Shown in pieces: positions 11,507-20,379 of a stretch of DNA of 64,000 nucleotides (the first letter of the stretch is position 1; each line of letters begins with the position of its first letter). The notes beneath the pieces were generated by a model. That model was not told the DNA's origin and did not search any database. It saw only the letters and a list, made by a program, of their open reading frames with translations. The stretch covers positions 1-64,000 of the forward strand of contig JADNRV010000099.1 in the NCBI GenBank assembly GCA_015499995.1, given 5' to 3'. The translations under genes were made by a program, and so were the position numbers. The DNA comes from Flammula alnicola (lineage: Eukaryota; Basidiomycota; Agaricomycetes; Agaricales; Strophariaceae).

Positions 11507-13410
11507 TCAATTTTATACCGGTGCACGAAAGCAGTCCGGGCTCTAACTAATACAAACGAAGGCGGTAAACTATGCATGCAAAAGAAAGAAGTTAGCTCGA
11601 CGGCAAGCATGCAACGCGGGCGAGCGCGGCGCGGGCGAGACAGCGCAGCCACCTGAAACCCAGATAGGTAGTCTCGCAACTACAGATTGTCCGTCGTCGC
11701 GGCGTTGTTAACGCTACCGCACGAACGGCAGATAGGAGTATTGGGATGGGAAGGGGGGTCACCTGAAAGTGAAGAGAGCCTGCCAGACTCTCCCCGGTTC
11801 AACGGTAAAATTTACGTTGTAATAGCTAAGTGGGAGCCGAAGCCCCCACCGCCATCCACCGAACTGGGTCCTCCGCTGACGGCGCATGACGCCGGCCCAG
11901 AGGGTCGACGCCACCGGCCCTGGGACGACCAGGGCCCTAGGCACTTGCGGAACTTCGCCGCCGCCAAACGGAGACACATCACGAGTAGTCGAGTAGATTT
12001 GACCGCGGCGCACTCCATGATCAGGATCGCCCCCCTCCCAGAGTCCCTCATCCGACTCCAGTGGGGTGCCGGGAGAAGGAGAACGCCATAGGGTGCTCCA
12101 ACAGATACGTCGCCAGCTCCGAAACAAGTTTCGGCTTCCGACGAGTCCAAGGCTGTTTCTTGCACTTGAATATATGATCACGAGTCTGAGGATAAACCCC
12201 ACACTCACAACCGAGGGCCCTAGGGTCATCAATTTTGAACCGCTCGTAATACGAGCCGATTGGCGCATGATTCGTAATTAAACGGCACATGCGCGTGATT
12301 TAGGGCCCCTCTTGTGAGGAGCCCTATTGCCAGCCCCTAAGGCATACTGACAACACCGCTGCTTCAACTTAACCCGATATGGAACTTATTATGCCCAATC
12401 GAGCGACAGTGGATATAGATCTGTCGAGCCAGTACAAGGAGACTATCCGAGTACCGCTACGGTCCAGCCGACACCAGGGCGCTACTCCCGGCCGTACATT
12501 CCCGTCCCCCGGCAGGTGGTTCGCTTATGCCTTTCGGCGCAGATCCCCAATCCTGTCCAGAGTCACTGTCTTGCTGCGATCCAAACCTGGTAGTGCTTCA
12601 CATGCCACAGCCCACATAGCCTCCCACATGGCAACCGGGAGATAAGCCATTTAGACTCGCGACTAACGACGCCGCTCACTACTCTATTGCGACGTGCCGG
12701 GTGCCCTGTCCTTGCCGAACGGCGCCCCACCTGGACAGCCCACAGGCCTCCCACATCCAAGCAGTGCGTGATCCGCCGGTGGGTATGCGACCGAAACCCG
12801 GGTCACAATGCCGGTGGTCTACCCATGGTCGGGTTGTTATCAGCCCAATTCCCAGTTCTTACCGTGTCCTATCCTTTCGGACCCTTTACAGGCTGTTATC
12901 CGAGGTGCCCCAATACGGCTTTGCACGAGCCTGGCCGACTTACAGACCTAAGAGGCCATGCGACGATCCCAAATGTGCCAGGGTCGATTTACATCAGCAT
13001 TCCGCGGAATCACTTGGACCCCAGACACTCTACACACTCAACGTAGGCCTACAGCGTGTTCATCGTGCCCAACCCCTGCGGCGGCCCTTAGGCCATTGCT
13101 CACTACAGCGAGGAGACCGTCCCACGGTGCACCTGCTACGCCCCACAACATGGCAGACGATTTATGCCAGCTCCAAAGTATGCCCCCATGTCACCCAAAG
13201 GTGACCGCAGTGGTCCGCCCAGGCCCCTTAGACCATGATACACTGACAACGCGCCCAGCGGCAGACGAATTACATCAGCATTCCACGGAATGGAACCCAG
13301 GTCACAAGCTTATGGTACTTGCTATGTGCAGGAATCGAACCCACAACCTCTCGGATGGTGCACAGCCACCCTTAAGGGCAACGCAGTAACCGCTAAGCCA
13401 CCACGCCCCT
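11464..13410 (-). mobile_element. Long tRNA-headed, LINE-tailed retroposon, copy 2
   Basis: On the minus strand the element starts at 13410 with the same GGGGCGTGGTGGCTTAGCGG head and GGTTCGATTCC B box. It carries a body homologous to copy 1 and ends in a long A tract (T-run 11463-11500). TSDs AGTCGACTCAATTCT at 11449-11463 and 13411-13425 are perfect over 15 bp. Unlike copy 1, it keeps the end of a LINE ORF2 before the 3' UTR (12290-12048), and its 3' UTR resembles LINE copy 1. It interrupts the Ty3 pol between the integrase C-terminus and the chromodomain. Confidence 0.9.
12048..12290 (-). pseudogene. LINE ORF2 C-terminal zinc-knuckle fragment inside retroposon copy 2
   Basis: Reads ITNHAPIGSYYERFKIDD, then CECGVYPQTRDHIFKC and a stop after HPTGVG. 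This matches the last 80 residues of the LINE ORF2 proteins here, including the CxC...HxxxxC knuckle. It differs clearly from copies 1-3 after the knuckle, which suggests a distinct LINE subfamily. It is probably a passenger from the LINE that supplied the tail. It has no start codon context of its own beyond a chance Met. Confidence 0.85.
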
Positions 13411-13599
13411 AGTCGACTCAATTCTGAACCACAAGAAACTCCGAAACAGCTGATACCAGTTCCTCATCAAATGGAAAGGCTATTCGGTCGAAGAAGCCAA
13501 TTGGGAAAATGAAAGCGGACTTACAAATGCACAGGAAATTCTCACGGCCTACAAACAACGCGTCCACCTCCTGCCATACCAGAAATGTCAAACTTAGAC

Positions 13600-14239
13600 G
13601 CTCACTGCCTATCACACAATTAAACACAGCCACCATTTCCATATGACATGTGGATCCCCACATTCTATTTTTGAGTCCCGTCCTTACACCGAGCCCAGTC
13701 ATCGCCACCACCCAGACCCTATTTGACACATTGCCCACCTCTCTTCAAAGAAGGATGGACCCCCATTCGACAAGAAACAGATGTCATATTGAGAGATGCA
13801 AAGAGGGAAGAAGATAATTTATGAGAGATCGCAAGGAGGATGGAATACAGATGACAGGAGCTAGAAGAAATCCTCAATGACAAAGGAATCCCTACAAAAC
13901 TCCAAGCTTCACACACACTGTCCCCACTCTTAACACTCCAAGTCATCACTGACTCACCCGAACCTTCCTCAAGGTTCTCCACAGCCTCGATGGACCCAAC
14001 CCCACTCATCTTCGGTCATCGCCCCATCCAGAAGAGTCAGTCTGAACTGACACTTCGACTGTTCTGAAAAATCAACAGGTCAATTGATGACCTAGTCAAC
14101 TCATTTCGGAAACGCACCAAGTAAAATGAGTCAAGACCAGTCAAGATGACACTGCCTCCCTCTCGCACAGATCAAGGATTTCTAGTATATAAAATTGTAT
14201 CTTTTGTACCAGATTTTCCCCATCTCACTTAACTACAAC
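13600..14239 (+). other. LTR-like / untranslated region downstream of the Ty3 pol, with TATA box
   Basis: Follows the chromodomain stop. It contains a coding-like stretch at about 13745-14065 with interrupting stops (QETDVILRDAKREEDN... ITDSPEPSSRFSTASMDP), then a promoter-like TATATAAAAT at 14186-14195. ATG 14240 lies 45 bp further on. This resembles an LTR plus leader in front of gag, but I could not pair two LTR ends, so the LTR call is tentative. Confidence 0.4.
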
Positions 14240-14911
14240 ATGTCTACCACCTCTAATGTTATCGACCAGATCATCGCTGGCACTGAGGACCTTTCCCTCG
14301 AAGAACTGACTCTCAGGTCTACCCCGGAGCCAACTACCGGCGAACCCATTACCGTCCCTGTCACGAACACTCCGCAGACCCGCCGAGCGGCCATTGATGC
14401 CATGTTCAATAGAGTTCGCAGCAATACTGACGTGGCTGATCGCCCTGGAGGGCCTGGTCCCAATGCCGTAGAAACTGAAACTGAAGACGACACGATGCCT
14501 GCACTCATGCTGAACTCTGATAACTCAGGTTGGATACTCCTTCTGATTACTCCAGTTGGGGAACTGCTGGTGTACCAGAAGCGACCAACTGGACCGATAG
14601 GACCAACATTACCTTCACCTACCAAGAATACACTGACTGAGTAGTCACTGCACAAGACTATGCTCAGGTCCAACGTCTGGTCACCAATCACACCTTGCTG
14701 GCCTATGACACAGAAATTCTCCACAATACTCACCAAACCATCGCCTCTCTTTGAAGTAAAATAATGCGACTCCGTGCATATGCTAACACCACTTTCAACA
14801 ATGTGGTCTGGCATGGTTTACATAGACAGCTTGGCGCCATGTTCTCCATAAGAAGAACTTTCATCCCAGCTCGAGAAAATGTATCCACCGGACCCAGGAC
14901 CCTTTATCACA
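14240..14911 (+). pseudogene. Possible Ty3 gag N-terminal fragment
   Basis: An open frame from ATG 14240 encodes a Ser/Thr/Pro-rich acidic start (MSTTSNVIDQIIAGTEDLS). After a frameshift near 14530 the coding sense continues in another frame with stops (YAQVQRLVTNHTLLAYDTE, then MRLRAYANTTFNNVVWHG). It is cut at about 14911 by LINE copy 2. Position behind a TATA-bearing leader and next to Ty3 pol suggests gag. No capsid or zinc-knuckle motif is visible, so this could also be an unrelated gene. Confidence 0.4.
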
Positions 14912-16814
14912 TGACAGGTATAATCCGAGCATTGATTTGAGCAAGGCGCCCTACACTGCTGACACTCCGCTCCAACCTAAGCCTTTTTGGCGATATTTGG
15001 GGTTTTATTTTGATCGTAAGCTCTCATTCAATGAGCATGTGCGATATTACTCGACCAAGGGTTTTACATCAGTTGTATCGATGAAAATGCTCGGGTCTTC
15101 TACTAGAGGCCTGACGCCTATCCAGAAGCGTCTCCTCTACCGTACATGTGTGATCCCCATAATTACATATGGGTATCGCATGTGGTACTTCCGTAAAGCC
15201 CGCTGCAAGGGACTTATGGCGCAACTCACTAACGTTCAGCATAAGGCTGGCCTTTGGATCACTGGGTGCTTTCGCACCTCACCCTCGGGTGGAGTAGAGG
15301 CTCTTGCGGGCCTCCTCCCCATCCCTATACTTCTGGATAGACTGAATTCCAGGGCTGTTGCCCGGATTTCCATTCTGTCCGATACTCACCTGGTCCGTTC
15401 CTTTATGGCGGGCCCTCTTCTGAAGAAGGCCGTCCCTCATCGGAGGGCCATCGAACACATCCCTGTCGATCATTGTCATAAAGTGACCGGCGGACTCATG
15501 GGGAACGCCCTGTCCCACCCATCTGGTCTGGAGACCCTGGAACCTTTTGCTCCAGATGCCAGGCCTGGTCATCGTCTCATGGATCGGCATGCGAGCCGAT
15601 TCAAGTTCCTTAATTACCCAACTCGCTCCGGGGCTGCAGACCCCGAGGCGGCTTGGAAAATCATACTGGATAAGCTCGTCGAGAAGTGCGACGATGAGCC
15701 AGGAACTATCTATGCTGGAGTCGACAGCTCGGTCCCCCCGGGGCCCTGGCAGGCGGCTACTGGTGTTGTACTTAAGCGACAGGGGGCACAGGTCTTAGCC
15801 AGGTGCCACTCTGTTGGGCGGGCTATCAGCACTGACGCTGAGCTCACTGCCATTGCGATTGCCATTTCCGCTGCTGTTGCGTTCGGAGATGTCACCCGCA
15901 TTGTCATATTCACTGATGTGATGCATGCAGCGCGCCTATCAGTGGACCCTTCCCCACATTCGAATCAGGCTTCGTCCCTGACCGTTTGTAGGACACTTGA
16001 ACGATGGTTCCGCGGTGAGGGTAACCGTAAAGTCATTTTTGCAGAGTCTCCCTCCGATATGGAGTGGGGCATCCACCAAGAGGCTCATGACCTTGTTCTG
16101 GGATTTCCTGGGGTGCATGTCACCCCGGGTACTCCTCTTTCAGTCGCCTGGCTTAAAGCCAAGGCTGACCAAACCGCAAGGGCTGTCTGGAAGACATCAG
16201 TCGACGAGCAGCCCTTCTTACTTGGTTCCAATTTCTTGGAACTCGAGGATCTAAAGGGTAATCCTCTCTGTCCGACCCCCGTTCGCGGTGGGCCGTGGCT
16301 TGAATCGGGCGGTCGCAACTCCCAGTTGTTCGCTCGCATGTGCCGTGTGATAACGAATCATGCTCCGATCGGCTCGTATTACGAGCGGTTCAGAATCGAC
16401 GACCCACTGGCTCTCGGGTGTACGTGTGGGGTTTATCCTCAAACGCGCGCTCATCTTTTCAGGTGCCCCAAGTTCCCGATGCTGCCTCATATGGCGCCGC
16501 ACCTAGTGTGGGGTCTTGTGAAATTCCTGAAAGACAACGTTAACGCATTTGCTTTCAACCGGCCTCAAGCCGGAGTCGGATGAGGGACTCCAGATGGGGG
16601 GTGATCCTGGGTGCGGTTGGGGCCTTGGCCCAAGACCTAGTGCCTGCAGGTGTTTCCACGTTGGACTGTTCTGGACCCGTAAGGGCGAGGGGCCTGTTCG
16701 TTGCAGGCTTCGATTGTCAGCCTTAGTGGGCGGCTTTTGGCACGATATCCCATGGAGGACCCGCATTGGTGTAACGAGAACGTCGAGTTTGCCGAATAAG
16801 TGGGGAGAGCCGGG
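14912..16814 (+). mobile_element. Tad1-like LINE, 5'-truncated copy 2
   Basis: Homology to copy 1 starts at about 14912 (GACAGGTATAATCC), in the RT thumb region of ORF2. It runs through RNase H, the ORF2 stop and about 230 bp of 3' UTR. It has no poly(A): at about 16814 the sequence turns back on itself into an inverted copy (16825-17584). The nucleotide sequence is very close to copy 1 through ORF2, but its 3' UTR is of the second type, shared with copy 3 and retroposon copy 1. Confidence 0.88.
14937..16583 (+). pseudogene. LINE ORF2 C-terminal part (RT end, RNase H, zinc knuckle)
   Basis: An uninterrupted frame of 548 codons covers WRYLGFYFDRK, the RNase H residues VDSS, DAEL and FTD, and the terminal CTCG...HLFRC knuckle, with stop TGA before 16584. 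It lacks the catalytic YVDD and everything N-terminal, so it cannot act as a reverse transcriptase. It differs from copy 1 by scattered conservative changes, which argues for recent insertion. Confidence 0.85.
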
Positions 16815-17584
16815 CAAGTTCTCCCCACTTATTCGGCAAACTCGACGTTCTCGTTACACCAATGCGGGTCCTCCATGGGATATCGTGCCAAAAGCCGCCC
16901 ACTAAGGCTGACAATCGAAGCCTGCAACGAACAGGCCCCTCGCCCTTACGGGTCCAGAACAGTCCAACGTGGAAACACCTGCAGGCACTAGGTCTTGGGC
17001 CAAGGCCCCAACCGCACCCAGGATCACCCCCCATCTGGAGTCCCTCATCCGACTCCGGCTTGAGGCCGGTTGAAAGCAAATGCGTTAACGTTGTCTTTCA
17101 GGAATTTCACAAGACCCCACACTAGGTGCGGCGCCATATGAGGCAGCATCGGGAACTTGGGGCACCTGAAAAGATGAGCGCGCGTTTGAGGATAAACCCC
17201 ACACGTACACCCGAGAGCCAGTGGGTCGTCGATTCTGAACCGCTCGTAATACGAGCCGATCGGAGCATGATTCGTTATCACACGGCACATGCGAGCGAAC
17301 AACTGGGAGTTGCGACCGCCCGATTCAAGCCACGGCCCACCGCGAACGGGGGTCGGACAGAGAGGATTACCCTTTAGATCCTCGAGTTCCAAGAAATTGG
17401 AACCAAGTAAGAAGGGCTGCTCGTCGACTGATGTCTTCCAGACAGCCCTTGCGGTTTGGTCAGCCTTGGCTTTAAGCCAGGCGACTGAAAGAGGAGTACC
17501 CGGGGTGACATGCACCCCAGGAAATCCCAGAACAAGGTCATGAGCCTCTTGGTGGATGCCCCACTCCATATCGGAGGGAGACTC
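16044..17584. repeat. Near-perfect inverted duplication of a LINE 3' end
   Basis: 16044-16808 is repeated as its reverse complement at 16820-17584, around a spacer of 11 bases (GCCGGGCAAGT). Open frames on one arm recur identically on the other, so divergence is minimal. The right arm stops abruptly inside ORF2 coding sequence (…GGGAGACTC) and joins an unrelated gene remnant. The centre lies where other copies read GCCGGGCAAGCTCTGACTTC. It may be a real foldback event or a sequencing/assembly palindrome. Confidence 0.95.
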
Positions 17585-17964
17585 ATTATGTTGGAATGTG
17601 AGTAACAGTTCAATCTGGCTCTTTACTACCTTGATTCATAACTTACAAATTTGTCAATAGCTTTGTCGATCGAGACATGTACTTGCGATTTCTGGGCATG
17701 GGCATTGGACACCGAGTCAATACAGCTGCCCGTTCTCATGGTTCTGACAACATGGATTGCCATGATCCAGATGCACCGGCGGACACTGAAATGGATGAGC
17801 CAGATGTTGAGGGTGAAGATAATGAGGAAGTGGGGGAGGAACATGGAGAAGGAAAGGATAACGATGATGGTGATAGCGGTGAAGATTCTGATGACAATGA
17901 CAGAGAAGAGGGCTCAGACGATGAGAGTGATGATGAGGTTGACTTGGGCTTTGATGGATTATAA
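17585..17964 (+). pseudogene. C-terminal exon of an unknown gene with acidic tail
   Basis: After a probable intron (GTGAGT at about 17599 to CAATAG at 17661), an exon encodes FVDRDMYLRFLGMGIGHRVN and then a long Asp/Glu/Gly/Asn-rich tail, ending in DLGFDGL and a stop at 17962-17964. A VDRDMxMRxxGxGxGH stretch followed by an acidic tail is a pattern I associate with uncharacterised agaric proteins, so function is not assigned. The N-terminal part is lost where the LINE palindrome begins. Confidence 0.5.
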
Positions 17965-18004
17965 GTAGTAATCTAATTGTTATATTTATTTCGTGAAGCT
18001 CTAC

Positions 18005-18575
18005 TTATTCAGATGACACATCTTCTGGCTCTAATCTCCCTCTCGATAAAATCCTCCCCATAGTGGTCATAAATTGACGTTGGCGCGCAATCTCCTCCAG
18101 CCCAAGATTGACGTCTGAATTGAATTCTCGAAGTCGTGCAATCTCTTGGCAAGCGAGATTGAGCTCAAGTTGCATCTTCGCATTCCGAGCATCAGCTTTC
18201 TCCAGTAAACTATTGACATGTTCATACAGGGTTTGCCAGAGGGGCCGCAAATTTCTTCGAATAGGAAGTTCTGACTGAATCACCAATGCTGGAGGTGAGG
18301 GAGGTGCCTATATAATATTTTGTTCATTTTAGATGCTCTAAAGCATTAGAAGTAACATACCTCACAAGCTTCACACTCTCCATCATGGTCTGATTGCTTT
18401 CCATCATAATTGTCATATTTGAGAGTCATACATGGCACTGCTGGTGGGGTTTCCGAGCCGTCCTAACATAGTAGGCTGCTCCATACTCAGTAACAACACC
18501 CAAAGACACTAAATCACATATCTTATGCTTGTCCTCGGAGGTGACAGAACTTGCAATAACATCTTCTGCAAGCAT
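18005..18575 (-). CDS. Unknown small protein with C-terminal coiled coil
   Basis: Minus-strand coding sense runs from a possible ATG at 18575 (MLAEDVIASSVTSEDKHKI) through a Cys/Asp-rich piece (DGKQSDHDGECEACE) ending at a GTATGT splice donor near 18360. An exon from 18316 follows, with acceptor TATATAG. Its C-terminal part is Leu/Glu/Arg-rich (LLEKADARNAKMQLELNLAC) and looks like a coiled coil. It ends at the TAA at 18005. The middle splice (about 18470-18480) is unclear, so the gene may be frameshifted. It converges on the acidic-tail remnant with only 40 bp between stops. I do not recognise the family. Confidence 0.45.
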
Positions 18576-20068
18576 TTCTTGACTTCAAAATGAGAGTCGC
18601 AAACTTGAAGTTGGGTGGATATCGCGGTCGCGGCTGCGACAACTCATTTTTGAGCATTTGTTGATGCTTGTTTACTGAAGGCAGCAGCACAGTGATGGTG
18701 CGCTCTATGCTTCAAAAAAGCGGATATTGCATACCCCTCTGCAATTCACCATTTTCTGTAGAATTCATTAACAAGGTATATTAAATGCATTCCAAGTATT
18801 TTTGTGCAAAGTTGGTTGCTCTGTGTAGCACAGTGATACAAATTAGCTGAACCACCTCGGCCTGGAGTTCTGCCGCTCGGTGTGGCTGTCCACTGTCATG
18901 CTTTGTACCACATTATATGGGCTTGAAAAAAGTATCAGCTACTCATAATCCTGGCATTATGCTGGTAACTGTATTATAGAATCTAACAATACTGACAAGT
19001 GTTTACATGCCCCAAGATATACTGGTACCACTTTTATAACTATATATAATTGACATAAAATAATGACGGCGCCTCATAATCCTCGTACCCTTCTGAGACT
19101 GGCAATATATAGAATAATAAGATTTACATGAGCTTACAGAGTTGTGGCTGAATGGTATTATCCTGTAACCGCTCTATCACATCGACGACCCCAGTATAAT
19201 CTCATATCTGGTTTTGTAATAAGCCGTGACACTGGCACTGGGTTGTTGGAGCTACAACCACATACCATTTTTTCCACAATTTTCTGATGCCATGATCTTA
19301 TCAATATCATCTTTTGCTCAATGCACATCTGCATCGTAAGTTTCATTTTCTGTATCTCTGACAGACTTTATACTCAATTATATCTTTAGAAATCGATGCA
19401 AGGACCTCCACGTGCATATTCCTACTTGACATTTGGAGTTCTGGGAAACAGTAATGTGGGCCAGTAGCCATCCTATTGTGAGTCCATCTACTCCATCACC
19501 TGTATGCAGTATGCAGCTCTAAAACTTTGTATGAAGGTTAGATGAGCTCCTGGATTCAACTATACATTTAGAAGTCCAGGAAATGCTTGTAAGCCTCCGT
19601 ATATTGCTTTTCTCTGAGCCTTTGAATTAACTGCTACTCTGAAGTTTCAATTCACGATCTGGAGTCCTGTGTAGTGGAGTGGCTATTTGCTCGGTAAGTT
19701 TCTGAGTCTGGCTCGAGCCTCGCTTCTATCTGTGTACGTGCATTGAACCTTTCATTTTCAGATTTGGACTTCTGGTGGCAAAAGGTCTTGGAATCTGGAG
19801 TTCTGGCAAATGTTTCGGAAGGTCTGCATCTAAAGTAAGTTTCTCTCTTGTTTTTTTTGTCGTTTATATCTCTTACTTAATTCCTGGAAAGAGACTGATC
19901 ACATACAATAATTTTTCAATGATTTCTCGATTGGGATTCAGGAAGTGGAAGGGTTGGAAGTGAAGAGATAGGAAACGAGGAATATTGGTTCATTAAAATC
20001 ATACGTACGAGATTACATTTCATTTTGACTTATTAAACAATTGCTGATTAAAATACTCGTTCCTTCGT
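18576..20068. other. AT-rich interval without supported genes
   Basis: I see no conserved coding segment on either strand. Short phrases such as CTGGAGTTCTGG recur (near 18862, 19435, 19660, 19797), which may mark an old degenerate repeat. Isolated open frames of about 60 codons here look random. Confidence 0.5.
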
Positions 20069-20379
20069 TCAGTCTCCCCCAATCTCGTTACCCAAAACAT
20101 TGATCTCACTGCCTTCGACAGGCCCATCAGCTGTCAGGTCAATAAAACTGAACTGCTGCTCTGATATCTGCTGGACAGACGGTTCTTGCACTGTCAGGTT
20201 GATGAGGCCTAGGAAAACTGGTTCACTGATAGATGGCTCCTGCTCCATCAGGTCGATGAGGCCCAGGGACACCAGTTTGCTGACAGATGGCTCCTGCTCC
20301 TCTGTCAAGTCAATGACACCAACAGAAGTCAGCTGCACCATCGTGGTATGAGGCCCATTGTCTGTCGAGTTACGCCGGT
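20069..20379 (-). pseudogene. Tandem SUMO-interaction-motif-like ORF (possible C-terminus of the GEN1-like gene)
   Basis: The minus-strand frame is open from 20379 and has a Met at 20341. It encodes four imperfect repeats of about 20 residues: GVIDLTEEQEP, GLIDLMEQEP, GLINLTVQEP and FIDLTADGP. Each core (hydrophobic-I-D/N-L followed by acidic residues) resembles a SUMO-interaction motif. The ORF ends at 20069. It lies on the same strand as the GEN1-like remnant at 23467-27886, with foldback element 1 between them, so it may be the displaced C-terminus of that gene. The frames do not join simply, so an intron or a deletion must be assumed. An independent small gene is the alternative. Confidence 0.5.

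Larger units (their letters stand above)
8202..13597 (+). mobile_element. Ty3/gypsy chromoviral pol 3' half, split by two retroposons
   Basis: Three blocks, 8202-9300, 10863-11463 and 13411-13597, read in one order. First comes the end of RT/RNase H (ERNYEIYDRELLAII, then [11 protein letters not shown]). The integrase zinc domain (GHLGKLE...CGICQQFK) and catalytic core (MMDFITGLPE, RSDHGLQF, HPQSDGTTE) follow. Next is an integrase C-terminal part (FKKGQRVWLDSQNL) and finally a chromodomain (FLIKWKGYSVEEANWE) with stop TAG at 13595. Several in-frame TGA codons sit where Trp or Arg is expected (near 8285, 8846, 8857 and 8983), so the copy is dead. The upstream RT, protease and gag are absent. 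The interruptions are exactly those of the two annotated retroposons. Confidence 0.88.

Noticed and set aside
17651..17968. Met/Thr-rich frame overlapping the acidic-tail exon
   Set aside because: Shadow frame of the Asp/Glu-rich exon, which has splice signals and biased composition.
20100..20351. Plus-strand frame opposite the SUMO-motif ORF
   Set aside because: Shadow; the repeat periodicity makes both strands open, but only the minus strand gives recognisable motifs.
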